Origin: Melastoma dodecandrum
Lineage: Eukaryota; Streptophyta; Magnoliopsida; Myrtales; Melastomataceae
Assembly: GCA_029817715.1 (NCBI GenBank)
Contig: JARUPY010000473.1
Span: 2,418,001 to 2,482,000, forward strand
Direction: 5' to 3'
DNA length: 64,000 nt
In this document: positions 1 through 10,996 of the stretch, piece after piece
Layout of the letters: every line of letters begins with the position of its first letter
Position numbering within the stretch: position 1 is the stretch's first letter
Position numbers and translations under genes: made by a program
Notes under the pieces: generated by a model
What the model was told of the DNA's origin: nothing
Databases searched by the model: none
What the model saw: the letters and a program-made list of their open reading frames with translations, nothing else

Positions 1-1708
1 GCACCAGGCGTTGTCTATGTATGAGAAAGAGTTGTATTCTATCGTTTATGCGGTGGGCAAATGGAATCACTATTTGATCGGGCGCCATTTTATTATCCGG
101 ACTGATCACAAGAGTCTTAAGTTCCTCCTAGAACAGAGTTTGCATACCGAAAGTCAGTTCCGATGGCTTTCGAAACTTATGGGTTACGACTATGAATTCT
201 GTTATAAGAAGGGAAGGGATAATGTGGCGGCCGATTCCCTTTCCCGGGTACAGGGACTTGAGTTGTTGACTTTAGTTGTCGATACTCACGCACCGACTCT
301 TCTGGATGAGATTAAGGAAACTTGGCAGACAGATGCGCAGCTTGCTGCAATGTTACCTTCACTACAGACAAGAGATTTGGTTCATCGACACTATCGCTGG
401 CATCAGGGTCTTTTGCAGCGTAACTCTCGTATTGTGGTTGGTAAGAATTCGGCTGTACGCTCGAAGATTATTAGAATTTTCCATTCCACTGCTGTTGGGG
501 GTCACTCGAGTATATTGGCTACTGAGAAGAGAATTCACAGCCTGTTCTTTTGGAAGGGTTTGGCTGGTGATGTTAGGACTTTTGTGAAGAATTGCGATGT
601 TTGTTCACGTTGCAAGCCGAGAATGTGGCTTCTCCGGGTTCCTTGCAGCCTTTGCCTATTCCTAATGGAGCGTGGATGGAAATTTCGATGGATTTTGTGG
701 AGGGGTTACCTAAATCGCAGGGCAAGGAGGTGATTTTTGTGGTGGTGGACCGACTTACTAAGTATGCTAATTTCATTGCTCGGTCTCATCCGTTTACAGC
801 TCAAACGGTGGCTCAGGCGTTTATGGATAACGTTTTTAAGCTTCATGGGTTGCCTCTTACAATTGTGAGTGATCGGGGCACTGTTTTCTTGAGCCAATTC
901 TGGCAGCCGCTGTTTACCCTTCAAGGTGTCGAATTGCACAGGTCATCCGCTTACCATCCTCAGACAGACGGCCAAACGGAGGTAGTGAATCGATGTTTGG
1001 AGACGTACTTGAGGTGTATGACAGGTGATTGTCCCTCTAAATGGGCTTCTTGGTTGTCTCTTGCAGAGTAGTGGTATAATTGTAATTTTCATTCTTCAAT
1101 TCGGATGACACCCTTCGAGGCGCTATACGGGTATTTTCCTCCTGTTCATCTATCTTACTTTACTTTAAGGGACAGGGAAGCTATGCTACAATTACTGCGT
1201 TCCATTTGGCAAGGGCTCAGCATCGGATGAAGCAGCTAGCTAATGTGCATCGGACAGAAAGAGAATTTGCTATAGGGGATCTGGTTTATGTCAAGTTACA
1301 ACCTATCGACAGTCTTCTGTAGTTGCTCGCCCTAACCAGAAGCTTTCTCCCCTTTATTATGGTCCTTATCGTGTAATTGACAGAATTGGCAAGGTTGCCT
1401 ATAAGCTTGAGTTGCCGGAGGGGTCACTTGTTCATCCTACTTTCCACGTTTCGAAACTGCGAGCTGCTGTTGCTGATATGACACGGGTTTCTGCCACTCT
1501 TCCAGCTTTCTGCACCGATCAAATGCGTGTTCCTGTTGCCATTTTGGCAAAGAAGATGGTTAAACGCAGGTCGGTGGCTGCTATGATGGTTTTAGTACAG
1601 TGGTCGCATGAGGAGACTTCGGATGCTACTTGAGAGTTCATGTATGATTTGTAGAAAAAGTTCCCTACTTGTACACTTGAGGACAAGTGTTCTTAAAGGG
1701 GGAGAACT
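1..1708 (+). mobile_element. Ty3/gypsy retrotransposon, 3' part of pol, degenerate
   Basis: This is the 3' half of a Ty3/gypsy polyprotein; the 5' part lies outside the window. In order I see the end of RNase H (about 11-260, with TDHKSL and NVAADSLSR), the H-H-C-C integrase zinc finger (about 480-620), the integrase core (about 650-1070, with MDFVEGLPKS, IVSDRG and YHPQTDGQTE), and the integrase tail (about 1400-1600, VHPTFHVSKLR). A frameshift near 620 and a TAG at about 1069 break the frame, so it is not functional. A purine-rich tract (about 1694-1707) precedes the LTR. The protein is clearly related to, but divergent from, the element at 5431-10996, so both belong to one gypsy lineage, probably a chromovirus given the EDATWE-like tail of the second copy (inference). 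Confidence 0.9.
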
Positions 1709-2300
1709 TGTTGCGTGTAGATTGCTGAAGATAGCTGGAGTATGGAGTGAAAATCGCAGAGGAGCTGTAGCGGTGAAGGTTGGCTATTATGTTGCTGCTA
1801 TGCTGCTGAAGTTTGGAAGAGGAACCAGATTGTTGCTGTGGGGAACGGGAGCAGCGTTTATATTAGTTAGGGATGATAGGCCATGTATATGTGGGCCGTG
1901 TGTGTGTGTGAGGATAAATAGCCTGAGTTGGGGGGAGCAGTTAGTTAGGTAGTTCGTGGAAGTTGTTAGAAGACAGCAGAGTTGCTGTGGTGTTGCGCCC
2001 AAGGCGGTGACGAGTGGAATTGTAAATCTGGTGATTGGGCTATCGGAGGTTGGTGTAATTGACGATCCATGTGTTGATTCTGTTGAATGAGCAATTGCTG
2101 CGTTGTTCCTTGTTGTTTGTGTGGGATTGTTGAACTGTGGCTGTCAAATCGGCTCTACTGCATTTTGTTATTGAATTACACGGACCAGCTCCGCGATCGA
2201 CACCCTTTCCATCGGATAACCCCCGATCACCATCCTTTCGACATTCCCAATGTTTCTTCCTGGAACTCGTCTCCTCGGCATTCCGATCGACAATCGGGGA
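1709..2300 (+). repeat. Probable 3' LTR of the left-edge gypsy element (end uncertain)
   Basis: The sequence just after the polypurine tract starts TGTTGCGTG, the expected TG start of a 3' LTR. The other LTR lies outside the window, so the right border cannot be fixed; 2300 is a guess. No gene is visible from here to about 2530. Confidence 0.5.
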
Positions 2301-2535
2301 ATCGGAATTGGGAATTAGGGTTTAGGGTTCCGAATCCATTGACGACGTTCAAGGGATGTCGACGGCAGAACGATAGAGTTAGTTTAATTTCGTTAGTGGT
2401 ATCTCTCATTTGGTCCTGTGCCCTTTTCTTTTTCTATATTTGATTAAATATATTTTATTTCGATCGATTTAGTCTCACAAATTTGCAGAATCACCGAAAC
2501 AAGATTGACGTTCCAAACAGTAATTTCTAAGAATT

Positions 2536-3060
2536 ACTCATCTTTTGTAATGACCTTTACCGTCGAGGTATCCTCCATCGACCGAGGTCGTGCCAGGCGA
2601 TGAATTGCGAGTCGTCTGACGCCAAAAAAAGGACTGCATCGGCCACGTTCCGGACCCTCAGCACACTTCCTTTCAATGCCTGAGCGGCTCATACATCTCC
2701 TCAACCTCCTTGGGGTCAGCACCCAAGGCGTTGCAAGAGTGGCATTGCAATTGAGAACGGCTGAGACGCAGTTGACCCTTATCCCATGGTCCCCCAGTTG
2801 CATGCTGGTTGGACTTCACCAGCCCTACCACGGCATGCTTGGCTAAGTCGGTCCTCCTGCTCTCGGCGCTGCTCCCCAAGACGCTACCCATGCACGCGAT
2901 GCTCCTCCCCCTCAACCATGGCCCATGCCGCGTGCTTGGACATTGACTGCAAACAGCTTGTCGAATTCGCCAAAATCCATATAGAGAACCTTATGTTCTG
3001 ATTGGCTCAGTATCCCCGCATTGCTGAACATTATGTCTGTAGCCGCGGGTCGTCGACTCA
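2536..3060 (-). pseudogene. Short-chain dehydrogenase/reductase (SDR) pseudogene
   Basis: Fragments of a plant SDR (xanthoxin dehydrogenase / short-chain alcohol dehydrogenase type, an NAD(P)-dependent Rossmann enzyme) can be read on the minus strand in different frames. In gene order they are DIMFSNAGIL (about 3040-3005), an equivalent of the LFAVNVRG segment (about 2950), GSVLGSSAESRRTD with KHAVVGLVKS (about 2890-2810), MQLGDHGIRVNCVS (about 2803-2760), ALGADPKEVEEMYEPL (about 2735-2680) and the DAVLFLASDDSQFI end (about 2640-2595). Several frameshifts and a disturbed YxxxK region show it is dead. The N-terminal TGxxxGIG nucleotide-binding half is missing. Confidence 0.8.
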
Positions 3061-3529
3061 ACCATTGACCGGACATGTTCTTCATTCACTCATAACACCA
3101 AGTCTAGGAGTTTGTTTTACTGGGCTTCGAGCCATCAGTTTGTTTACAACTTGGAGCTATGTACGGATATATCATTGGTCTGTGCGCTCCTTCCTTTCTT
3201 TCGTCCCTCCAGGCCCGATTATTCCTAGTTAGGATTTAAAATATCTGAGAGGCAAAAGTGTCATGAATCTATATTACTAAGATGCATTTGGACATGTATC
3301 ACAGGGAGCATGTTAGTCTAATATAATCACACCCCATCCTCATATTCTAATCGGATGAGAGGAGGACCAAGTCGTCCCTCCCCGGGCCAACTTTAAGTCT
3401 TGCTTTCACATCTTCCGTCTGCCTTGCTAAATCCAACTTGGAGTTTTAATATATAACCGTCGGACAAGTCCAGCCCAGTTCCGTCCCCGGGGAAGCAGGA
3501 CGAAGAAGCTCCATCTGGAGTCAGTAACC
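3061..3529. other. Intergenic, no gene seen
   Basis: Short spacer between the SDR and NPF pseudogenes. Open frames here are short and unlike known proteins. I see no repeat or RNA gene. Confidence 0.5.
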
Positions 3530-3945
3530 ATGGAGGGGAGCAAACCAGGAAACGGCTCCTTCCCTGGTGATTCCGAGGATGGGATGGATTCCAAGGCCAA
3601 TGGAGCCACTGCACATCCCGTTGCTTCATTTGGGGAAGAAGATGGAGGTGGCGCTAAGGTCAACTACAGGGGATGGAGAGCCATGCCCTTCATCATCGTG
3701 AGCTGGGCTGCCAATCCGTTGCCCGCGGCCGGACACGATGTTTCACCGAGTTCTGATCTCTTGAGCTGGGGATCGTTTGATCTGCGAATGTAGGTTACGA
3801 GACATTCGAGAAGTTGGAGGGGATCGGGATACAGGCGAACCTCTCAAGCCGAACCAGACCGACATTTTTTACTCTGGGCTCTTGGTTCAAAGCTAGGTGG
3901 GCACTTTTGGCCTCACGCCTTATTCTAGTGATTTTTGCGTGCGCG

Positions 3946-4153
3946 TGAAGAAAGAAATGAGGGAGATGTGAGAGTAAGCAGAAAGAATTAGTGCATCTCT
4001 TTATTATTATTGATGTACATGTATTTATAGGTATATTGCTACTAACGGTAATAAAACAGCTAGAATATTCCTAATATTTTATTTATGGTAATTGTTTTCC
4101 TTTGATTTAGTCTAATTATCTATCTATTATTGTATTTTAAGTAATAGCGAACA
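3946..4153 (-). repeat. 3' LTR of the nested Copia element
   Basis: 208-bp partner of 15563-15759. The flanking interior (about 4154-4165) is a C-rich run on the plus strand, i.e. the purine tract expected next to a 3' LTR. Confidence 0.93.
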
Positions 4154-4270
4154 TTCCCCCGTAAATTTATCCCTTCTCTTTAAGTCATTTCACCAAGCAA
4201 ATAGACTTCTTCAGGCCCATCGACTTCCTTGCTTCATGACCCGTGGGCATTCTCTTTGTATGGACCTGAC

Positions 4271-5197
4271 TAGGGGTGAAAATGAGTGGAGCCGCTCGCG
4301 AGCTAGCTCGGTCAAAGCTCGGTTCGAGCTCGAGCCAGTTCGTTCCGGCTCGAGTCGAAACACTATCAGCTCGAAGGCTCGCGAGCCTAATATTATATAA
4401 TAAATTTAAATAATTTATTAATAAAAAATTAATAAAATTACCTAAAAAACTTTTTCCTTCCCCCTCCCCACACTATGTGGTAAAAGCAAACCCTAAAGAA
4501 AAAACCTCTCTCTCCTTCTCCTTTTGGTGTGGTGATCTCCTCTCTTTATTAGATAAGTGGAAAATAATCGGCCTTTTCATACTTTGTGTCTCGCGAGGAT
4601 CGACCGGAGCGAGCGTTAAAAAGTACCGGAGAGGAGCTGGCCGAATTTTATGACCGCGGGTAAGCGACAGAAAGTAGTGAAGGCGTCATAGTCAAGGTAC
4701 GCTTCCCACCCCCTTACCCTCTCATATTGTGTTTGGGCATGATGATTCAAAGCACACGTGAATAGGAAGATCCGATGCCCTCTCATCGCTTGTTGGTTCA
4801 TGATGATTTTCTATTCTGTGTTTTCCCTATAATTTTCTTTTTTGAAAAAAAAAAATTGGGTTTCGTGATTTTAAATTATCTATGCAAATGATTTGAAGTG
4901 AACTTTATTATATATGTTTTCGAGCCAACCGAGCCGAGTTCAAGTCAACGTCAATATATGTATATTTTGAAATCGTGCTCGAGCTTTCGAGCCGAGCTTT
5001 CGAGCCAAGCTTAGACTCGATCTACATTCGAGCCTTTCGAGCCGAGCTCGAGCTCTCCATAATTGGAACGAGCCGAGTTCGAGCTCCAACTATTTGACCT
5101 CGATCGAGCTTGAGCCGAGCTCGAGCTCGAGTTTCCTAATCGAGCCGAGCTCGAGCCTGGGAGTACTCGGTCTCGACTCGACTCATTTTCACCCCTA
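4271..5197. mobile_element. Non-autonomous hAT-type DNA transposon (927 bp)
   Basis: Ends are perfect inverted repeats: TAGGGGTGAAAATGAGT at the left and its complement ending CCCCTA at the right. An exact 8-bp target duplication GACCTGAC flanks it (4263-4270 and 5198-5205), diagnostic of hAT elements. Subterminal regions are packed with CGAGCT/GAGCTCGAG motifs in both orientations, the usual array of transposase sites. The AT-rich centre holds no convincing ORF. It sits in the 3' untranslated part of the Copia element. Confidence 0.95.
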
Positions 5198-5430
5198 GAC
5201 CTGACCCACTTTTTTCCACTTAATTAAGTGATGTATCCCTCACTTGTAAATTAGGTTAGAGCTCAGATAATCCTCGCGTCTTCTTCGTGCAACTCCGTTG
5301 TTAGGGTTTAGCTCTTCTTTGTTGCTCGTTCTTGCCCAGTCATCTGTTCTTCCCGTTGTGAGCTCTTGGTTCTTATGTGGCATTTCTTGTCCTTGACCTG
5401 GATTATTCGAGGTAGGAAGTAGTTGATCTT

Positions 5431-5940
5431 TGATCGGTGGTAAATGAGAAACCCAACAACGCAACTACAGAAATTTCAGAAAATGCTGCGGCAAAGAGGT
5501 CGCTACTGTTTCATTCAACAACAGTCAACCACAACGCACCAACCATAATCGCAACCCACAACCAAACCCCGACAGCCCAAGCACACAAAATCCGACTCCA
5601 AATCACCACCTCACCACCCACGACGTCATTCTCTACTTCACCTGAGATCTAACTAACTTCCTCCGATGGCCGCACTGTCAGCTATATACAGCTAATTTTC
5701 CAAGCTGGGCTAGACCCGCTATACAAGCCCACTAATTATCCAACCCACCCTTTAAACTATAACGGCCCTTCCCCTAACGGCTACTAACGGACGAATCTCG
5801 CGCCCCCGCCCTTTTTCTTCGGTCCTTCCTTCCTCTGTTACTAGATGTCCCAGAACTCCTACTGCCAACGTCCTCATCCTTCCTGCTCCTTCTTATTTCT
5901 TCGCTTCTCCGCCTCGCCTCTGTCCCTCTTCCTCGTATCA
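5431..5940 (-). repeat. 3' LTR of the gypsy element
   Basis: 510-bp LTR matching 10475-10996, preceded on the minus strand by a G-rich tract at about 5945-5955. Confidence 0.94.
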
Positions 5941-5944
5941 AGCG

Positions 5945-8900
5945 TCCCCCCTTGGATTACACTTGTCCTCAAGTGTACAGCCGGGATATTTGTTTCTAAC
6001 TCAAAGAGAAATTCCCAGGTTGCATCCTCCTCCAACTCCCCTCCCACTTTAGTAACAGCATGATTACCTCTTTTAACCATTCGTCTAGCTAAAATGGCTA
6101 TCGGTTTCCTGATCTGTGGTTCAAAGAACTCTGGTAATGCAGCAGAAACTCGAGATACATCAGCAACGCTCCGACGCAGCTTTGAAACATGAAAAGTGGG
6201 GTGGACAGTAGATCCCAGAGGTAACTCCAGCCGGTATGCCACCTTACCGATACGATCAATCACCTTGTACGGTCCATAGAACAAGGGAGAATGCTTATGG
6301 TAATTTCGTCGGGCTACCGATTGCTGTCTGTAGGGTCGGAGCTTAACAAGCACCCAGTCCTTGATATTGAACTCCCGTTCAGATCTATGCTTATCGGCCT
6401 GTTGTTTCATTCTGTGCTGTGCTCTGTCCAGTTGAAACCTCAACAATTAGATCATTCCCTCCCTGTCTCTGAGCTCTCTGTCTATCGATGGCAATACATG
6501 GTCATGAGGGAGGTAAGGTATGTGTATCAGAGGCGGGCACCCGTATAGAGCTTCGAAAGGACTCATCTGAATGGCTGAATGGTAGGTGCTGTTGTACCAC
6601 CATTCAGCCAATGATAACCATCTTCCCCACTCCTTTGGACACTCTCCCACCATACATCTTAAATAGGTTTCTAGGCAGCTCTACCCCTTGTAAAGTCATC
6701 AACTCCTTCCAAAATTTGCTCAGAAAAATGGTGTCACGATCTGTCACAATAGTGGCCGGAAGTCCATGTAGCTTGAAATGTTATCCAGAAAGATCCGTGC
6801 TACATCCTTAGCTAAATAGGGGTGCCTCAAAGCCAGGAAATGCCCATACTTGCTTAGCCTATCCACCACTACCAGGATGCTGTATTTTCCTTACGAAAGA
6901 GGTAAACCTTCAATAAAATCCATGGAAATATCCCTCCAGACCTCGCTGGGTATTGGCAGAGGTTGCAGCAATCCGGGTGAAGCTGCATTATCGTATTTAT
7001 ATCTCAGGCAAACGGCACACTCTCTGATAAACTCTCGAACCTCCTTCTCCACACCTTTCCAAACGAAAAGACTCTTGATTCTTTTACAAGTAGCTAACAC
7101 CCCTGAGTGACCTCCAATTAGGCTGTTGTGGAATAAATTAATGATTTTCCGTTTGAGCTCTGGCTATTACCCACCACCAACTTGGATCCTCTTTTTAACA
7201 AACCTTATTGCCATTGGTACTTTGAGTGAGTATGTTGACTCTGTTCTCCCTTTTCTAACCCTTCTATGAGCTTAGCACATTTAGCATCAGTTACCCAGCT
7301 CTCTTTAATCTCATCCAGCAGAGTCGGTGCGTACTCAGAAGTGATGGTGGATAACACCTCCGGTCCTTGAATCCTAGACAAAGCGTCGGCAGCCACGTTT
7401 TCTCTTCCTTTCTTATACATAATCTCATAGTCGTAGCCCATTAACTTCGCAAGCCACTTGAACTGACTCTCCATGTGGAGCCTCTGTTCTAATAGGTAGT
7501 TTAAGCTTTGATGGTCTGTCTGAATGATGAAGTGTTTGCCCGTCAAGTAGTGGTGCCACTTTCCCACCACATAAACAATAAAATAAAGCTCTTTCTCATA
7601 GACAGATAAACCAAAGTGCCGTGGACTAATATGCTTGCTGATATAAGCAATGGGATGGCGCTTCTGCATTAAAACTGCACCAATGCCCACTTCACACGCA
7701 TCTGTTTCCACTATGAAGGTCTCAGTAACATCGGGGAGAGCCAAGACCGGGGCTGAACTTAACAAGGTCTTCAACTGGTGGAACGCCTCCTGAGCTTCAG
7801 CTGACCATCAACGGTCGGCTAATAACGCCATATCCCCTCATGAATCTTCGATAATATCCGCTTAAACCCAAGAACCCTCTCAGCTGCTTCACGGTCGTAG
7901 GGATAGGCCACTCCTGAACCGCCCTCACCTTGGCTGGGTCCGTTGAGACGCCCTCGGCACCAATGAAGTGTCCCAAGTATTCTATCTTTGTACTCCCGAA
8001 CGCACATTTGGATCTTTTGGCGAACAAGGTGTGCTGCCTCAGAATTGATAAGGCCAACTGCAAATGCTTAGCATGTTCTCCTCTGGTTTTGCTGTAAACC
8101 AATATGTCGTCGAAGAAAACCAGAATAAATTTTCTGAGGTAGGGTCTAAAGATAGTATTCATGAGTCCTTGAAACGTTGAAGGAGCATTGGTGAGGCCGA
8201 ATGGCATAACCAGGAATTCGTAGTGGCCGTCGTGTGTCCGAAAGGCTGTCTTGTATACATCCTACGGAGCCATCCTAATATGATGATACCCTGCCCTCAA
8301 GTCAATCTTCGAGAATATTGTGGCCCCAAACAACTCATCCAGCAACTCTTCTATGATGGGAATTGGATATTTATCCTTCACTGTCAAGGCATTCAATTCT
8401 CTATAGTCAACACATAACCTTCACAATCCATCCTTCTTCTACACAAGGACCACCGGAGAGGAAAACGAACTCCTGCTCGGCTGTATCACCCCTGCATTTA
8501 GTAATTCTTGTATCATACGCTCAAGCACGTCCTTCTGTGTTGCTGAATGACGATACGGCCTAACATTGACCCCTTGCACTCCCTTCTTAAGCTGAATCAC
8601 GTGTTCATGCCCTCTAAAAGGGGGAAGATCTGTTGGTTCTTAGAAGATATCTTCAAAGGAAGCTATTACTTCTTCCCAGTCCCGTTGTACTTCTGTTGTA
8701 TAGCAATATAATGGATTTTCAACCAATTCTGCAGCTGGTACTTCCATCCAACAGCAGATAAAGTGGGTATTGCATTTCTCCAAGATCTACCTTCCTTTGC
8801 TGTCAACTGTAACACCTTGCTATCTAATGTTTGTTCATTACCCACCAACCTCACTTCTTTCTGTCTCCAACTAAACCACATAATAGCCTCCTGAAAATTC

Positions 8901-10442
8901 CAGGTTATGTCGCCCAACTCAGCTAACCACTTGACCCCCAACACCATTTCACATCCCCCTAATGCAATCAAATAGAAGTCAGCCTCGAAACTGTGTCCCT
9001 GCAAATCCCACTCAAATCTCTTCAGCATGCTAGTGCAGTAGATGTTTCGGCCATCAGCCACCATTACCTGCACTGGTGCTATAGGAACACCAGCCAAATT
9101 CATTCCCTTAACCACCCCCAAATTCAAAAAATTATGGGTGCTACCGGAGTTGATTAATATGTTTAAACTTTCTTCTGAACTGCCCCACCACCTTCATTGT
9201 TTGAACTCCGTTTCTTCCTTCTATTCCCTTCATGGCATGCATACTAACCGTGATGTCCTCTTGCCCTCCCGTTAGTCTATCCCAATTGTCATCCCCATTC
9301 ATAGTCTCCTCTCCTTCCTCCCGTCCCTCTTCTGCAATCAAAGAGAAAAATTGCCGCTTAGCACATCTGTGGGATCGTGTGAATGGTTCATTGCAGCCGA
9401 AGCATAATCCCTTCAATCTCCTATCTTCTATCTCTTCTTGTGTTAAGCGTCCCCTTCCCTAGGGAGCATTTCTATTATCTTCTCCGGCTGTAAATCCCCT
9501 ATTGCTTCCCCCTCTATAAGGGCTGCCTGGACTACCAGTATTACCAAGTGGCTCGGTATTCCTTAAACTTCCCATATTGGTAGGCGTGATTGCTGTAGGT
9601 TCTCCTCTCATTCCCGCTTCTCTCCCAGCTACCCTGTTAGTAAATCGTGGAGGCCTCGCTCCCTGCCCCATTTCAATGATCGGTGCATCCTGACTTAGAA
9701 TCCTGGCGTTTGCTTGAGCACTCAACAGGTCAATTGGTCGAAGTAGCCACAGTGTGCTCCGGTATTCCTCCTTCAAACCATTGATGAATAAGCTCACCTG
9801 AAATTGCATTGGCAAGTCTATCTTTTCCAGCACTCTCCTCAAACAAGCGTCAAATTCAGCCATATATGAATAAAGGTTATCCAATTTTCCTTCCAGCTTT
9901 AGATTCTTCATTTTGCCTATCGGATCTTCAAATACTTCCGCCCCGAACCTCCTGTTGAGAGCTGCTGCATATTCCTCCCAGCTCAAGGGAGCTCCCGGAC
10001 TCCTATTCTTTATGAACGTATAATGCCACTGCAAGGCCCCGCCGTACATGTAAAGAGAAGCTAACTTGACTTTCTTATCTTCTGGCACACCCTCTAATTC
10101 GAAGTAACGTTGACACTTATATAACCAGACTTCTAAGTTGTTTCCATCAAAATCGGGAAACTCAATCTTCGGCATAACAAAGGTGACAGGTCCTCTGCTG
10201 TTTACCTCCAGTTCCCTCGTTACCGTCCTCTCCGTCGCGCCCCTATCCAACAAAGACAATCCCGTGTCTTTCTGCCTATCCATTTCTGCTAGCTGTGTTT
10301 TCATCTCGGTCAGTTGGGACATCGTGTTAGTTTGCATCTCCTTCATCTGGGTCGTCATAAGCTCCATCCTCTGCATCATTTCATTCAACACCGAGTTCAT
10401 GGCTTCCTGGTCCCTTTTTAACTCGCCGTACCTGGTTTCCAT
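5945..10442 (-). pseudogene. Ty3/gypsy gag-pol, broken
   Basis: Gag starts at ATG 10442 (327 codons, WLYKCQRYFELEGVPEDKK region) and continues with a CCHC-like knuckle (CFGCNEPFTRSHRC, near 9400). The retropepsin lies at about 9180-8800; its active-site triplet reads N-S-G-S-T instead of D-S-G (about 9168-9150). RT is patchy (about 8600-7797, [11 protein letters not shown] and [10 protein letters not shown]). RNase H is 7774-7205, the integrase zinc finger and core are 7100-6447 and the C-terminal part is 6446-5945 (VHPTFHVSKLR and EDATWE, a chromodomain-like end). Frameshifts separate these blocks, so it is not autonomous. The order PR-RT-RH-IN is that of Ty3/gypsy. Confidence 0.9.
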
Positions 10443-10474
10443 AGCTTACCACCGGATCGCTGCTCTGATACCCT

Positions 10475-10996
10475 TGATCGGTGGTAAATGAAAAACCCAA
10501 CAATGCAACTACAGAAATTCCAGAAAATGCTGCAGCAAAGAGATCGCTACTGTTTCATTCAACAACAGTCAACCACAACACACCAACCACAATCGCAACC
10601 CACAACCAAACCCCGGCAGCCCAAGCACACAAAATCCGACTCCAAATCACCACCTCACCACTCACAACGTCACCCACGACGCCATTCTCTGCTTCACCTG
10701 AGATCTAACTAACTTCCTCCGACGGCCGCACTATCAGTTATATACAGCTAATTTTCCAGGCTGGGCTAGACCCGCTATACAAGCCCACTAATTATCCAAC
10801 CCACCCTTTAAACTATAACGGCCCTTCCCCCAACGGCTACTAACGGACGGATCTCGCGCCCCCGCCCTTTTTCTTCGGTCCTTCCTTCCTCTGTTACTAG
10901 ATGTCCCTGAGCTCCTACTACCAACGTCCTCATCCTTCCTACTCCTTCTTATTTCTTCGCTTTTCCGCCTCGCCTCTGTCCCTCCTCCTCATATCA
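10475..10996 (-). repeat. 5' LTR of the gypsy element
   Basis: 522-bp LTR, near-identical to 5431-5940; TG..CA ends and ATCTT duplication next to it. Confidence 0.94.

Larger units (their letters stand above)
5431..10996 (-). mobile_element. Full-length Ty3/gypsy retrotransposon inserted in Copia
   Basis: LTRs are 10475-10996 (5') and 5431-5940 (3'), starting TGATA and ending TATCA/GATCA, and differ by a 12-bp indel plus scattered substitutions. The target duplication ATCTT is exact (5426-5430 and 10997-11001). A tRNA-iMet primer site (GGTATCAGAGC on the minus strand, about 10461-10471) lies just inside the 5' LTR. It interrupts the 3' end of the Copia reading frame, so it is younger than that element. 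Confidence 0.95.
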
